Assembly: GCF_900156475.1 (NCBI RefSeq)
Contig: NZ_FTNR01000001.1
Location: 124,001-188,000 of the forward strand
DNA from: Natronorubrum thiooxidans
GTDB lineage: Archaea; Halobacteriota; Halobacteria; Halobacteriales; Natrialbaceae
DNA: 64,000 nucleotides
Direction of reading: 5' to 3'
Positions 1 to 8,389 of this stretch are shown here, in pieces; positions within the stretch are counted from its first letter, which is position 1, and the number at the start of each line of letters is the position of its first letter. A program made the translations under genes and the position numbers. The notes below the pieces were generated by a model. It searched no databases and was not told the DNA's origin. It saw nothing but the letters and a program-made list of their open reading frames with translations.

Positions 1-171
1 ATCCTGTGGGTTCTCGCCTTGAATCACCACCTTGTCGTCGTAGGCGACCGCCGTCGCGTCCTCGCGGCTTGCCCGCCAGCGCTCGTGGTCGGTGTTTCCC
101 GATTCGACGGCTACGCCCGCATCCTCGAGTCGTTCTCGAGCGGCCTCGACGTCGCACTCGATAACCGGCAT
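1..171 (-). CDS. rnhA: Ribonuclease HI, N-terminal part (cut by window edge)
   Basis: Reads leftward from an ATG at 171 and runs open off the window edge, giving 57 codons that begin MPVIECDVEAARERLEDAG. This matches the extra N-terminal domain of about 65 residues that precedes the RNase H fold in haloarchaeal RNase HI, an enzyme that cuts RNA in RNA-DNA hybrids. The catalytic domain would lie outside the window, so none of its acidic residues can be checked. It is divergent from tfb. The identification rests on memory of haloarchaeal homologues. Confidence 0.65.
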   Translation of the reverse strand, partial: MPVIECDVEAARERLEDAGVAVESGNTDHERWRASREDATAVAYDDKVVIQGENPQD

Positions 172-298
172 TCGTGGCTGTTTTCGGCTGGAATCGGATA
201 AAGTCTTTCCGGTTCCGAATCGTAAACCGTGTCTCTAACGCGCTGTATCCGCTGATTTCGGCAAATTAACGTCAACGGACCAAGACCCGGGCCAAGGA

Positions 299-306
299 TT
301 TATATA
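299..306 (+). promoter_or_regulatory. TATA box of tfb
   Basis: TTTATATA lies 28-35 bp before the tfb ATG (334), which fits transcription starting only a few bases before the start codon. A second AT-rich stretch (CTATAAAAG) follows at 320-328. Confidence 0.6.
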
Positions 307-333
307 CGTTGGTGATACTACTATAAAAGTGCG

Positions 334-1296
334 ATGACACGGTCCACCCGCCAGCGGGAGCGAATGCGTGAGACGGACGAGACCGAGGATCAGGAAGGGG
401 TTCGTGAATGCCCCGAGTGTGAATCGGACAATCTCGTAAAAGACTCCGACCGGGGTGAGCTCATCTGTGAAGACTGTGGGCTCGTCGTGGAGGAAGAACA
501 GATCGATCCCGGTCCTGAGTGGCGGGCGTTCAACCACCAGGAACGGCAGGAAAAGTCCCGCGTCGGCGCGCCGACGACCCAGACGATGCACGACAAGGGA
601 CTGACGACGACGATCGACTGGAAAGACAAAGACGCCTACGGCCGTTCTATCTCCTCGAAAAAGCGCAGCCAGATGCATCGACTGCGCAAGTGGCAAGAAC
701 GCATCCGAACCAAAGACGCCGGGGAACGGAACCTGCAGTTCGCACTCAGTGAGATCGATCGGATGGCCTCGGCACTCGGCGTCCCGCGCTCGGTTCGGGA
801 GGTCGCCTCAGTCATTTATCGACGCGCGCTCAAAGAAGACCTCATCCGCGGGCGATCGATCGAGGGCGTCGCGACGTCTGCACTGTACGCCGCCTGTCGC
901 AAGGAAGGTATCCCGCGCAGCCTCGAGGAGATCTCGGAAGTCTCCCGCGTCGAACGCAAAGAGATCGGTCGAACGTATCGGTACATCTCACAAGAACTCG
1001 GCCTCGAGATGCGTCCCGTCGACCCGAAAAAATACGTGCCTCGCTTCTGTTCCGAACTCGAACTCTCCGAAGAAGTCCAGACCAAGGCCAACGAAATTAT
1101 CGAGAAGACGGCCGAAGAAGGCTTGCTTTCGGGGAAATCACCCACCGGCTACGCCGCCGCCGCGATCTATGCTGCCTCGCTGCTCTGTAACGAAAAGAAG
1201 ACCCAGCGCGAGGTCGCCGACGTGGCCCAGGTGACCGAGGTGACGATCCGGAATCGGTATCAAGAACAGATCGAAGCGATGGGAATTCACGGCTAG
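334..1296 (+). CDS. tfb: Transcription initiation factor IIB (TFB)
   Basis: 320 aa, the normal length for archaeal TFB. It bridges TBP on the TATA box and RNA polymerase during promoter opening. The zinc ribbon is complete: C26, C29, C45, C48. It is followed by the B-reader/linker region and two cyclin-like repeats (about 120-210 and 215-310) that bind TBP-DNA and the BRE. The ATG at 334 is favoured because a TATA box lies at 299-306. Haloarchaea usually carry several TFB paralogues; which one this is cannot be told from sequence alone. Confidence 0.95.
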   Translation: MTRSTRQRERMRETDETEDQEGVRECPECESDNLVKDSDRGELICEDCGLVVEEEQIDPGPEWRAFNHQERQEKSRVGAPTTQTMHDKGLTTTIDWKDKDAYGRSISSKKRSQMHRLRKWQERIRTKDAGERNLQFALSEIDRMASALGVPRSVREVASVIYRRALKEDLIRGRSIEGVATSALYAACRKEGIPRSLEEISEVSRVERKEIGRTYRYISQELGLEMRPVDPKKYVPRFCSELELSEEVQTKANEIIEKTAEEGLLSGKSPTGYAAAAIYAASLLCNEKKTQREVADVAQVTEVTIRNRYQEQIEAMGIHG

Positions 1297-1318
1297 GTCG
1301 TCCGCTCACCAGCGTCGC

Positions 1319-1324
1319 TTTTTT
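1319..1324 (+). terminator. T-tract terminator after tfb
   Basis: Six T residues 23 bp after the tfb stop. Short T-runs are the usual archaeal intrinsic termination signal. Confidence 0.45.
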
Positions 1325-1367
1325 GCATCGCACTATTCAAACCGAGCGACTGCAAACGCGAGTGTGT

Positions 1368-2024
1368 TCACTCCTCTTTGCCGACGCTGATGACCTGCAA
1401 CAGCGAGTAGACCGGCACGCCCTCGAGTTCTTCGAGGCCCTGTTTGTCCGCGAGAACGACACACGCGAGGGGCTCGCCGCCTTCGGCGCGGATAGCCTCG
1501 ATGGTTTCGCGCATCGTGGTGCCGCTGGTGATCGTGTCGTCGACGATGTAACACTCGCGGTCGCGAATCCCGGCGAAGTTCCGGCTAAACGTGCCGCCGA
1601 GTTCTTCGATGTCGCCTTCTTCCCACTGGTGTTTCGCGGGCGTGTACGTTCCGAGATCGGTCTCGAGTTCGCGCGCGACGAGCGTCGCGATCGGGCCGCC
1701 GGCTTTCTCGATGCCGATTGTGAGATCGACGCCCTCGCCGTGTTTGGCGAGCATGTCGGCCATCGCTTCCGCAATTGCCCCCATTCGTTTGCTGTCTCGG
1801 CCAACTGCAGACCAGTCGACGTGGATGTCCTGTGGGCTGCTTCCGGGGGTGGCGGCTCCCTCCCGGGTTGGCATATCGGTCGGCTGTGCCGTTGCTCCAC
1901 TGCGTTCGACGAGCCAGCTCGCCGTCTCCCGTGAAACGTTCAGTTCGTCCGCGATCTCGCCTTTGGAGAGCCCGCGGGCTGCGAGCTCCGCTGCGCTCTC
2001 GATCAAGTCATCGACGTTTTTCAT
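1368..2024 (-). CDS. gfcR: GfcR, PyrE-like transcription regulator of glycolysis
   Basis: 218 aa. An N-terminal helix-turn-helix (about 8-40) precedes a type I phosphoribosyltransferase fold with the PRPP loop VDDTITSGTT (161-170). This is the architecture of the orotate-phosphoribosyltransferase-like protein GfcR, shown in Haloferax volcanii to activate glycolytic enzyme genes. Older annotations call it PyrE-like, but the HTH argues for a regulator. The ATG at 2024 is preferred over longer readings because the complement of CTTTTATA (2047-2054) makes a TATA box at leaderless distance. It is divergent from the HAD gene at 2193. Confidence 0.85.
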   Translation of the reverse strand: MKNVDDLIESAAELAARGLSKGEIADELNVSRETASWLVERSGATAQPTDMPTREGAATPGSSPQDIHVDWSAVGRDSKRMGAIAEAMADMLAKHGEGVDLTIGIEKAGGPIATLVARELETDLGTYTPAKHQWEEGDIEELGGTFSRNFAGIRDRECYIVDDTITSGTTMRETIEAIRAEGGEPLACVVLADKQGLEELEGVPVYSLLQVISVGKEE

Positions 2025-2046
2025 ATACGCCCGAATTCGACCGCTG

Positions 2047-2054
2047 CTTTTATA
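2047..2054 (-). promoter_or_regulatory. TATA box of gfcR
   Basis: On the minus strand this reads TATAAAAG, 23-30 bp before the gfcR ATG. A 12-bp palindrome TCTCTCGAGAGA sits further upstream at 2088-2099, in the divergent intergenic space. Confidence 0.5.
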
Positions 2055-2192
2055 GTCGTATCGTCGTCGACCACGGATCGCGTCCACTCTCTCGAGAGAT
2101 TTCTCGTCGACACGAATATTCACGACGATAGAGCGTTCGCGATCACCGACACACTGAAAACGATTATCTGCCTGCCCCTGCCTGTAGCTGAC

Positions 2193-3497
2193 ATGGAACG
2201 ATATGATCTCATCTACCAACTGTACGATGAGTACGAGACGAAAACGCTCCAGGAGTACCAGGCGTTTGTCGACGTTTTTCCGGCGATCGACTCCCGCGTC
2301 GCACTCGAACACTGGCAGGGCGTCAACGACGAACTCGAGCAGCGTAAAGACGAGATCCGCTCGTCGTTTGCAGCCGGCGAGACGTTCGCCGAGATCGCCG
2401 CCCGAGCCGATCGGGATCAGGCCTTTACCGCACTAGATCTCGAGGCCAAGTACGGCCGGGCGGTGAACGTCCTTGTGTTAGACGTCGACGAGACGTTGCG
2501 GTCGGCCGGCGGGACCGACAACGAGATTCCACGCGACACGCTCCACGTCCTGACGGAGTTTCACGAAGCCGGTGTGCCGATCGTCATCTGTACGGGCCAG
2601 ACCCTCGAGAACGTCAAGGGCTTTGCGATCCAGGGGCTGGGCAGCGAGATCGTCCACTCTGGCGATCTCTCGATCGTCTACGAGGCCGGAACGGGCGTAT
2701 TCACACCCGGCCACGGCGCACAGACGAAGCAGTTGCTCTACGAGGATCTAGACGAGGCGATCCGGAACGTCTTCGACGACGTGCGCTCGCGGGTGCTCCC
2801 CGAAGCGCCCGACGAACTCCGCCGTGGCTGTCACCTGCAGGGCAACGAGTTCAACATCACGATGAAACCCAACTACGAGACCGGCTCGATGAACGCCCGC
2901 GAGACCATCGACACGGCGCTGGTCTACCTGATCGATCTGCTCGCCGACGCCGTCGCCAGTGCACTCGAGGCGCTCGACAAGGAGGCAGCCGATGCGGTCG
3001 CCAGCGGTGACGGCAACGGCAGCCGGGAGATCAGTGACGAGACGATCGTCGACTGGACGCGTGCCTTTTACGCCGACCAGGACCCCGAGATCAGGGCCGT
3101 CCTCGAGAGCGAAGGGGCCTACCCTGATCTTAACGCCGACACGGTCCCCGACCGTCTTACAGACGTCTTAGAACGCATCGACGTCGCCTACTACGAGGCC
3201 GACGCGGCAGAGATTGGCAGCCTCGAGTTGAACAAGGTCGTCGGCGTCGAACGAGCCCTCGAGGTGTTAGGCGTCGATGATCCGTTCTCGCTCGTGATGG
3301 GCGACTCCAAAAGCGACCTGCGCGTGATGGAGTGGGTCGATGAGAACGACGCGGGAATCGCGGCTGCGCCCGAACACGCCTCCCAGGACACCCTAGAGCA
3401 CGTCCTCGAGACGGACGAACTCGTCTTCGATCGGGGCAAAAGCGTCGATATCCTTCGGACGGTGTACGCGCTGAACCGGCTGGCTCGCCTCGAGTGA
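2193..3497 (+). CDS. HAD-superfamily hydrolase with helical N-terminal extension
   Basis: 434 aa. The HAD core starts at about residue 92 with motif I DVDET (nucleophile D97, acid/base D99), then motif II threonine T134 in CTGQ and motif IV GDSKSD (370-375). A large insert between the motifs resembles the cap of sugar-phosphate or phosphoglycolate phosphatases of the Cof type. About 90 charged residues precede the core and are not part of the HAD fold. The substrate cannot be predicted. It is a single gene, divergent from gfcR; that neighbourhood hints at carbon metabolism but proves nothing. Confidence 0.75.
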   Translation: MERYDLIYQLYDEYETKTLQEYQAFVDVFPAIDSRVALEHWQGVNDELEQRKDEIRSSFAAGETFAEIAARADRDQAFTALDLEAKYGRAVNVLVLDVDETLRSAGGTDNEIPRDTLHVLTEFHEAGVPIVICTGQTLENVKGFAIQGLGSEIVHSGDLSIVYEAGTGVFTPGHGAQTKQLLYEDLDEAIRNVFDDVRSRVLPEAPDELRRGCHLQGNEFNITMKPNYETGSMNARETIDTALVYLIDLLADAVASALEALDKEAADAVASGDGNGSREISDETIVDWTRAFYADQDPEIRAVLESEGAYPDLNADTVPDRLTDVLERIDVAYYEADAAEIGSLELNKVVGVERALEVLGVDDPFSLVMGDSKSDLRVMEWVDENDAGIAAAPEHASQDTLEHVLETDELVFDRGKSVDILRTVYALNRLARLE

Positions 3498-3539
3498 GCG
3501 AGGCGCGACGTACATTATCCGCGGCGTGAACGTCGTTTA

Positions 3540-4688
3540 CTAGAGAAGTGCCCGTGTCCGAACGGTCCCGGTCAGGACCAGCGTACGACCCTCGTCGCTG
3601 ACCGAGTAATCACTGATCGTCGCCCATCGGTTGCCGATGTTTCGGTTCGAATCGACGTGGTCGCGAAGCGCCTCGGGGTCTGCGTCGTCCTCGTTTTCGT
3701 AGAGGAACACCTCCTGGAGCGCGGTCGTCTCGCCGTCGAATTCGTGGGCAGTCGCCGTTCCCGTGAGTCCGGTTTCCCAGTCGTCGAGGTCGTCTTCGAT
3801 CTGTTCTTCGAGGTCATCACGTCGCGAATCGGGAATGTCAGCGGAGCCGCCGTATTGCTCTTCGAGTATCGAGTCGACGGATCGAGGGGTGTGGACTTCC
3901 CCTTCAGCGAGGTGACCCGCATCGAACTGTGCCAACAGTGTCTCGCCGTCGTCCGTCTCGGCCCAGTTCCCATCCGAATTCCACCGGGCATCGATGGCTG
4001 CCTTGACGACAGCGATCGGGTCGAGAGCGGAATCGACACTGGCCTCGATGACGTGACTGTCACCGACGGCGAACGCTTGCCCCTCGATCTGGTAGAGGTC
4101 GAACGCTTCGTACTCACCCTCACTCGAGAGGTCGTTGTCGCTCGAGTAGCGATCGTCGGCCCAGTTCTCGAGGTTTTCCTCGACGGTCTCGAGCTCGAAC
4201 GATCCCGAAAGCGTGCCGATGTCGGCCGACGCGGTCCGTGTGTTGTTGTAGGTCTGTTCACCGCCCCAGGTCGTCTGTGTATAGGAGAACTCGTACTCCC
4301 ATGCGACGTGCTGTGAGAGCTGCCAGTCGATGTCGGTCTCGGGAACGCCTGTCTTCCCTCGCAGGTCCGAGCCCTGCTCGAGTGGCCAGTAGACGACCAG
4401 TTCCTCTTCGTTGTCGAAGACCGCCTGTGGAACGACGCTGTCGAACGTGAAGTCAGTCTGATCGTGCGTTTCGAGTGTGGCGTCTTCGTACTCATCGTTC
4501 AGGTCGTCGTCTTGGAAAAGCTCCGTGAACGACAGCTCGACGAGCCATTCATCGACCGCCACCGCTGACGCGTCGTCGCCCACGATCGGCAGGCTGCTCG
4601 TACAGCCGGCAAGTCCCGCGCTACCGACTGCGAGTGCAGTTGCGCTGCTGTTCCGGATGAAGTTCCGTCTGGAAAGATTGTCAACCAT
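3540..4688 (-). CDS. Tat-exported lipoprotein, function unknown
   Basis: 382 aa. The N-terminus has a twin-arginine motif (SRRNF, residues 6-10), a hydrophobic stretch and a lipobox ending at C29, so the protein is probably exported folded and lipid-anchored on the outer face of the membrane. The remainder is very acidic, without a domain I recognise; the C-terminal 60 residues read like a beta-rich domain. It is convergent with the HAD gene ending at 3497, with 42 bp between them. Confidence 0.7.
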   Translation of the reverse strand: MVDNLSRRNFIRNSSATALAVGSAGLAGCTSSLPIVGDDASAVAVDEWLVELSFTELFQDDDLNDEYEDATLETHDQTDFTFDSVVPQAVFDNEEELVVYWPLEQGSDLRGKTGVPETDIDWQLSQHVAWEYEFSYTQTTWGGEQTYNNTRTASADIGTLSGSFELETVEENLENWADDRYSSDNDLSSEGEYEAFDLYQIEGQAFAVGDSHVIEASVDSALDPIAVVKAAIDARWNSDGNWAETDDGETLLAQFDAGHLAEGEVHTPRSVDSILEEQYGGSADIPDSRRDDLEEQIEDDLDDWETGLTGTATAHEFDGETTALQEVFLYENEDDADPEALRDHVDSNRNIGNRWATISDYSVSDEGRTLVLTGTVRTRALL

Positions 4689-4853
4689 TAGGCTGGTCGA
4701 GACAGTACAGATGGATAATATATTCGATATTCTTGTATGTATACTCTGTTGGTATTTCCATCACGACAGTGGCTGCACAGGAGCGTCTCGAACGTCGTGT
4801 ATCGACTTTCCGGGACCGAAGTCACTATTCATCCACTGGTCGTATCGCCATGT

Positions 4854-5393
4854 GTGACAGCGTACGACGCCGTCGTTTACGACCTCGATGGGACGCTCGT
4901 CGATCTCGACGTCGACTGGGATGCCGTCGCCGATGACGTCCTCGCGGTGTACGAGACCGCGGCTATCGACCCGCCGAGTGCAGAGCTCTGGGAGCTGCTC
5001 GAGGCCGCAGCCGACGTCGGGGTGGCCGCAGACGTCGAGGCGGCGATCGCCGCCCACGAACGCGACGGGGCCGCGAGATCGCCACGGTTGCCCCACGTCG
5101 ACGAGTTGCTCGAGCGCTCGGTTCCGGTCGGTGTCTGCTCGCTCAACTGTGAGGCGGCCTGTCGGATCGCCCTCGAGACCCACGACCTCACCGACGCGGT
5201 CGACGTCGTCGTCGGCCGGGATACAGTCGCAACACAGAAACCGCATCCGGAGCCGTTACTCGAGGCGGTCCGCGAACTCGACGTCGAGCCAGAGGCGGCG
5301 CTGTTCATCGGTGACTCTGCGCGGGACGAACTGACGGCAGAACGGGCGGGAATGGCGTTTGAATACGTCGGTGACGGCCCATCCGGTGTCTAA
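4854..5393 (+). CDS. HAD-superfamily phosphatase (phosphoglycolate phosphatase-like)
   Basis: 179 aa from the GTG at 4854. HAD motif I is DLDGT (D10, D12), followed by a small helical cap, a VCSLN segment in the motif II position, the lysine of motif III in QKPHPEP, and motif IV IGDSARD. This fits phosphoglycolate phosphatase or a related small HAD enzyme. The GTG is chosen because only about 5 residues precede the beta strand of motif I, as in the family; the in-frame upstream stretch has no plausible domain. Substrate unproven. Confidence 0.75.
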   Translation: MTAYDAVVYDLDGTLVDLDVDWDAVADDVLAVYETAAIDPPSAELWELLEAAADVGVAADVEAAIAAHERDGAARSPRLPHVDELLERSVPVGVCSLNCEAACRIALETHDLTDAVDVVVGRDTVATQKPHPEPLLEAVRELDVEPEAALFIGDSARDELTAERAGMAFEYVGDGPSGV

Positions 5394-5416
5394 GCGAGCG
5401 GATACCGGGCAGGCAT

Positions 5417-5650
5417 CTACGTCCGATTTCGTTTTGCATACGTGAAAACGGCGAGGGCTGTGAGAAACCAGATCGGCGCGCCGACGCGGATCGCAAACTC
5501 GGCTCGAGCACCCCAGCTCGGCAGGTCGGCGTTCAGCGAGAGGACGGCGACGATTGGTGCACCGACGAGGATCGTGACGACGAAGGTGACCTGCATCACC
5601 CAGCCGTAGTCGACGCCTTCGGGCGTGGTTGTTTCGACGGGTTCAGGCAC
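5417..5650 (-). CDS. Small two-helix membrane protein (DUF5822-like)
   Basis: 77 aa with two predicted membrane helices (about 17-41 and 54-71) and a basic tail AKRNRT. The N-terminal PEGVDYGWVMQVTF resembles haloarchaeal DUF5822 proteins, whose function is unknown. It is divergent from panB (149 bp between starts) and convergent with the HAD gene. Confidence 0.6.
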   Translation of the reverse strand: MPEPVETTTPEGVDYGWVMQVTFVVTILVGAPIVAVLSLNADLPSWGARAEFAIRVGAPIWFLTALAVFTYAKRNRT

Positions 5651-5798
5651 GGCTGACAGTGACGGCCCAGCCCTCTTAACTGCCGCGGATGCCGGTTTCG
5701 ATCACGTCGTCTCGCTTCGTTCGGTGGCGGCGCTAGCTCCTCGAGGCGGCCCAATCGGAGAACGGTGGCGTTTAATCATCGGGGACGAAGGTGTGTGT

Positions 5799-6611
5799 AT
5801 GCCTACCGTCCGGGATATCAGGGAGCAGGCAGGCGACGAACCGATTACGATGCTGACGGCCTACGACGCACCGACGGCCGCGATCGTCGACGATGCTGGT
5901 GTGGCCATCGTTCTCGTCGGCGACAGCGTCGGCAACGTCTCGCTGGGCCACGAAACGACGGTCCCCGTCACCGTCGACGGCATGGCCCACCACGTCGGCG
6001 CGGTTTCGCGGGCGGTCGATGACGCACTCGTCGTCGCCGACATGCCGTTTCTCTCTTTCGGTGTCGACGAGAAAGACAGCTTAGAGAACGCCGGGCGAAT
6101 GCTCAAAGAGGAGGGCGCAGAGGCGGTCAAACTCGAGAGCGGCCCCCATACCATCGAGCTCACTGAGAAGATGGCCCAGCTCGGCATTCCGGTGATGGCC
6201 CACCTGGGGCTGACGCCACAGCACGTCAACCAGTACGGCGGCTACCCTCGCCAGGGGACCGATCAGGAAGCGGCCGAACGCATTCTCGAACTCGCGCTCG
6301 CTCACGAGGAGGCGGGCGCGTTCTCGCTGGTGTTAGAACACGTCCCGTCGAATTTGGCGGCCGAAATCACCGAGGCACTCGAGATCCCGACGATCGGAAT
6401 CGGTGCCGGCCCGGACTGTGATGGACAGGTGCTCGTGGTTAACGATGCAGTCGGCCTGAGCGAGTGGTCCCCCTCGTTCTCGAAGCAGTTCGGGAACGTC
6501 CGCGAGGAGATGAAATCAGCGATCGACGACTACGTCTCGGCCGTCGAATCCGAGTCGTTCCCCGCGGCTGAACACAGTCACGAGGAACACGACCTCGAGG
6601 ATCTCTACTGA
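5799..6611 (+). CDS. panB: 3-methyl-2-oxobutanoate hydroxymethyltransferase
   Basis: 270 aa, the usual PanB length. It transfers a hydroxymethyl group from methylene-tetrahydrofolate (or the archaeal C1 carrier) to 2-oxoisovalerate, making ketopantoate for coenzyme A. TIM-barrel metal-site residues are visible: D42 in VGDSVGN and D81 in VADMPF. The HPH-type substrate motif appears as MAHLGLTPQ. The ATG at 5799 begins the conserved MPTVRDI segment; longer readings would run into the DUF5822 promoter region. The last 15 residues are a His/Glu-rich tail. Confidence 0.93.
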   Translation: MPTVRDIREQAGDEPITMLTAYDAPTAAIVDDAGVAIVLVGDSVGNVSLGHETTVPVTVDGMAHHVGAVSRAVDDALVVADMPFLSFGVDEKDSLENAGRMLKEEGAEAVKLESGPHTIELTEKMAQLGIPVMAHLGLTPQHVNQYGGYPRQGTDQEAAERILELALAHEEAGAFSLVLEHVPSNLAAEITEALEIPTIGIGAGPDCDGQVLVVNDAVGLSEWSPSFSKQFGNVREEMKSAIDDYVSAVESESFPAAEHSHEEHDLEDLY

Positions 6612-6630
6612 TACGGTTTACTGTCGTCAC

Positions 6631-6669
6631 GTACTGCCGATCGCCGACCATTCTGGCGATCGGCGGTAC
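6631..6669. repeat. Perfectly nested 15-bp inverted repeat after panB
   Basis: Left arm 6631-6645 (GTACTGCCGATCGCC), 9-bp loop, right arm 6655-6669 (GGCGATCGGCGGTAC). Fourteen of 15 positions pair and the remaining one is a G-T wobble. It starts 20 bp after the panB stop and could be a transcript-end hairpin or a protein-binding site. Confidence 0.7.
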
Positions 6670-6803
6670 ATCGGGACAGCAATCCGTATGAGACAGCGAC
6701 ATTCACCGTCCCTCGAGACTGATCGCTAGTCGTGACGGTCTTCGATACAAATAATAAGGGCATATTATGACAAAATAGGTATTTTATATCCTTACCGGCG
6801 ACA

Positions 6804-6812
6804 GTTATATAT
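6804..6812 (+). promoter_or_regulatory. TATA box of the DUF7511-like gene
   Basis: GTTATATAT within an AT-rich stretch (6745-6812). It lies about 43-50 bp before the ATG at 6855, or 31-39 bp before the in-frame GTG at 6843. Confidence 0.45.
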
Positions 6813-6854
6813 CTTCGTCGAGAACACGGGAGTACCGACGCGGTGACCGATACA

Positions 6855-7079
6855 ATGTCCGAACAGCCAGACACCATGATTGAACCGGCAACGGGAACGG
6901 ACGGCACGCACTGTGCCACCACGGAGCGCTCGGCAGCGCTCCAGCACGTAACTGTCGAACACGACGACGAAATCGCCGTCTGTACGATGTTTCCCCAGCA
7001 CGTCGCCGAAGACGAGATTGCCGACCAGTGGCTGACGGCGACGGGCGAGTCGTTCGTCTCGCTCGAGGACAGTCGGTAG
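6855..7079 (+). CDS. Small haloarchaeal protein (DUF7511-like)
   Basis: 74 aa from ATG 6855 (an in-frame GTG at 6843 would add four residues). The core VTVEHDDEIAVCTMFP followed by a C-terminal WLTATGESFVSLED matches the pattern of short haloarchaeal proteins grouped as DUF7511: a Cys-containing CT(M/I)FP segment and a conserved Trp. Function unknown. It is monocistronic, with its own TATA box and a T-rich end. Confidence 0.65.
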   Translation: MSEQPDTMIEPATGTDGTHCATTERSAALQHVTVEHDDEIAVCTMFPQHVAEDEIADQWLTATGESFVSLEDSR

Positions 7080-7113
7080 TCGACCGCGATTGCTGCTTTC
7101 GCTGCTTTCGCTG

Positions 7114-7126
7114 TTTTTGTTCTTTT
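7114..7126 (+). terminator. T-rich terminator after the DUF7511-like gene
   Basis: TTTTTGTTCTTTT, preceded by a short tandem CTGCTTTCG repeat (7091-7111). It lies between two convergent genes. Confidence 0.4.
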
Positions 7127-7130
7127 GCCG

Positions 7131-7913
7131 TCAGTCGCGTTCGAAAACGATATCCAGAAACTCGCTGACGGCTGCGTTAAACGCTGTCGGCTGCTCGAGC
7201 ATCGCGAGATGGGCCGCGTCTTCGAGTTCGGCGAGCCAGGTGTCGTCGATCTCGTCCGTGAGATACTCGTGATACCGCGGTGGCGTCAGCTGATCATGTT
7301 CGCCGTAGGCTGCGAGGACGGGAGTATCGATCTTCGAGAGGTCGTTCCGAACGTCGAATTCGTGGCAGGTCAGGAAATCGCGGCGAGTGACGTCTTGGCC
7401 GGTCTCGTGAAGCTGTGTCATTGACTCCTCGCGAAGTTCCGGCTCGGGATCGTGAAAGAGCCGATCCGGCCCGTGGAGGAACTCAACGGCGCGCTCGAAG
7501 TCGTTCCCGAGCCAATCGAGGAGGTCCTCGAGAACGCCCAGTCGTGCGCCGGTGCCGGTGAGAACTGCTGCGTCAGGATCGAACTCGCGTTCGATCAGGA
7601 TGTGCATGACGATGGCACCGCCAAGCGAGTTGCCGACCAGTACCCGACTGTTCGTCTCCTCGACGACGGCCAGGACGTCGTCGGCGTAGGCAGAGAGCCT
7701 CGTATACCCGGGCCGAGCATCGACGTCGTCGGAATCGCCGTGGCCGCTCAAATCGACCGTCACGACCGGGTTTTGGTCGGCGAGGCGATGCTGTGCCCGC
7801 CAGATGTTACGTGAGCCACCGCTTCCGTGGACGAAACAGATCGGTGCACCATTCCCACCGCGATTAGCGACCTCGTAGGCCGTTTCCCGGCCATGATGTG
7901 TCACAACCTCCAT
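7131..7913 (-). CDS. Alpha/beta-fold hydrolase
   Basis: 260 aa. The oxyanion segment HGSGG (29-33) and nucleophile elbow GNSLGG (Ser96) are clear; a catalytic Asp (in GEHDQLTP) and His (in DAAHLAM) complete the triad near the C-terminus. This is the arrangement of small esterases, haloalkane dehalogenase relatives and MhpC-like C-C hydrolases; the substrate cannot be read from the sequence. There is no signal peptide, so it is probably cytoplasmic. It is convergent with the DUF7511-like gene. Confidence 0.85.
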   Translation of the reverse strand: MEVVTHHGRETAYEVANRGGNGAPICFVHGSGGSRNIWRAQHRLADQNPVVTVDLSGHGDSDDVDARPGYTRLSAYADDVLAVVEETNSRVLVGNSLGGAIVMHILIEREFDPDAAVLTGTGARLGVLEDLLDWLGNDFERAVEFLHGPDRLFHDPEPELREESMTQLHETGQDVTRRDFLTCHEFDVRNDLSKIDTPVLAAYGEHDQLTPPRYHEYLTDEIDDTWLAELEDAAHLAMLEQPTAFNAAVSEFLDIVFERD

Positions 7914-8050
7914 ACAGGCTCACACGAGCGGTACGGGCTTAAAGTCTCGAGTCAGGTGTCTCGACTTCGATCTGCACTCGAATTGGTGTGAACTGCGAAC
8001 AGCGTTCTTTCCCCGAATACGGTGCAGTCATCGCATTGATCGGCGAAAGG

Positions 8051-8070
8051 TTTATATACTAAGCATGCTT
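8051..8070 (+). promoter_or_regulatory. TATA box and adjoining palindrome before the cdc48 operon
   Basis: TTTATATA at 8051-8058, preceded by a purine-rich BRE (CGAAAGG, 8044-8050). It is followed almost directly by the 10-bp palindrome AAGCATGCTT (8061-8070), well placed for a repressor that would block polymerase. The start codon is at 8090. Confidence 0.55.
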
Positions 8071-8089
8071 ACTTTGGGTTAGTTACAGC

Positions 8090-8389
8090 ATGACTCTCGA
8101 ACAATTCACTACGGACGAAGGGCAGATGGCCCGCCAGTACGAGTACGACGAGTGCTCGGTGTTAGCCGTTGACTTCGGGGTCGACGAGACGGACGCTGCA
8201 GTCGACGTCGTCGACGACACGGTGATCGTCGTCGTCGATAGCGCGGACCGACGTTCCGCTGACCGGTCGGGCGGCTCGCCGCCCGATGACGGTGTCCAGT
8301 ACGAGATCGATCTTCCCGATGGCGTGGATGACGCACACACGTTTATGAAAAATGGCGTCCTGACTGTCGAGATGGAGGGCGATCTATGA
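8090..8389 (+). CDS. Small Hsp20-like protein coupled to Cdc48 (DUF7127-like)
   Basis: 99 aa. The predicted all-beta pattern, with [20 protein letters not shown] and a closing [11 protein letters not shown], resembles the C-terminal strand of the Hsp20/alpha-crystallin fold (cf. NGVLTV in Hsp20). A 20-residue disordered loop interrupts the middle. The stop overlaps the cdc48 start by 4 bp, so the two are translationally coupled. Inference: a small chaperone or adaptor that delivers clients to Cdc48. Haloarchaeal homologues are usually labelled DUF7127. Confidence 0.65.
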   Translation: MTLEQFTTDEGQMARQYEYDECSVLAVDFGVDETDAAVDVVDDTVIVVVDSADRRSADRSGGSPPDDGVQYEIDLPDGVDDAHTFMKNGVLTVEMEGDL

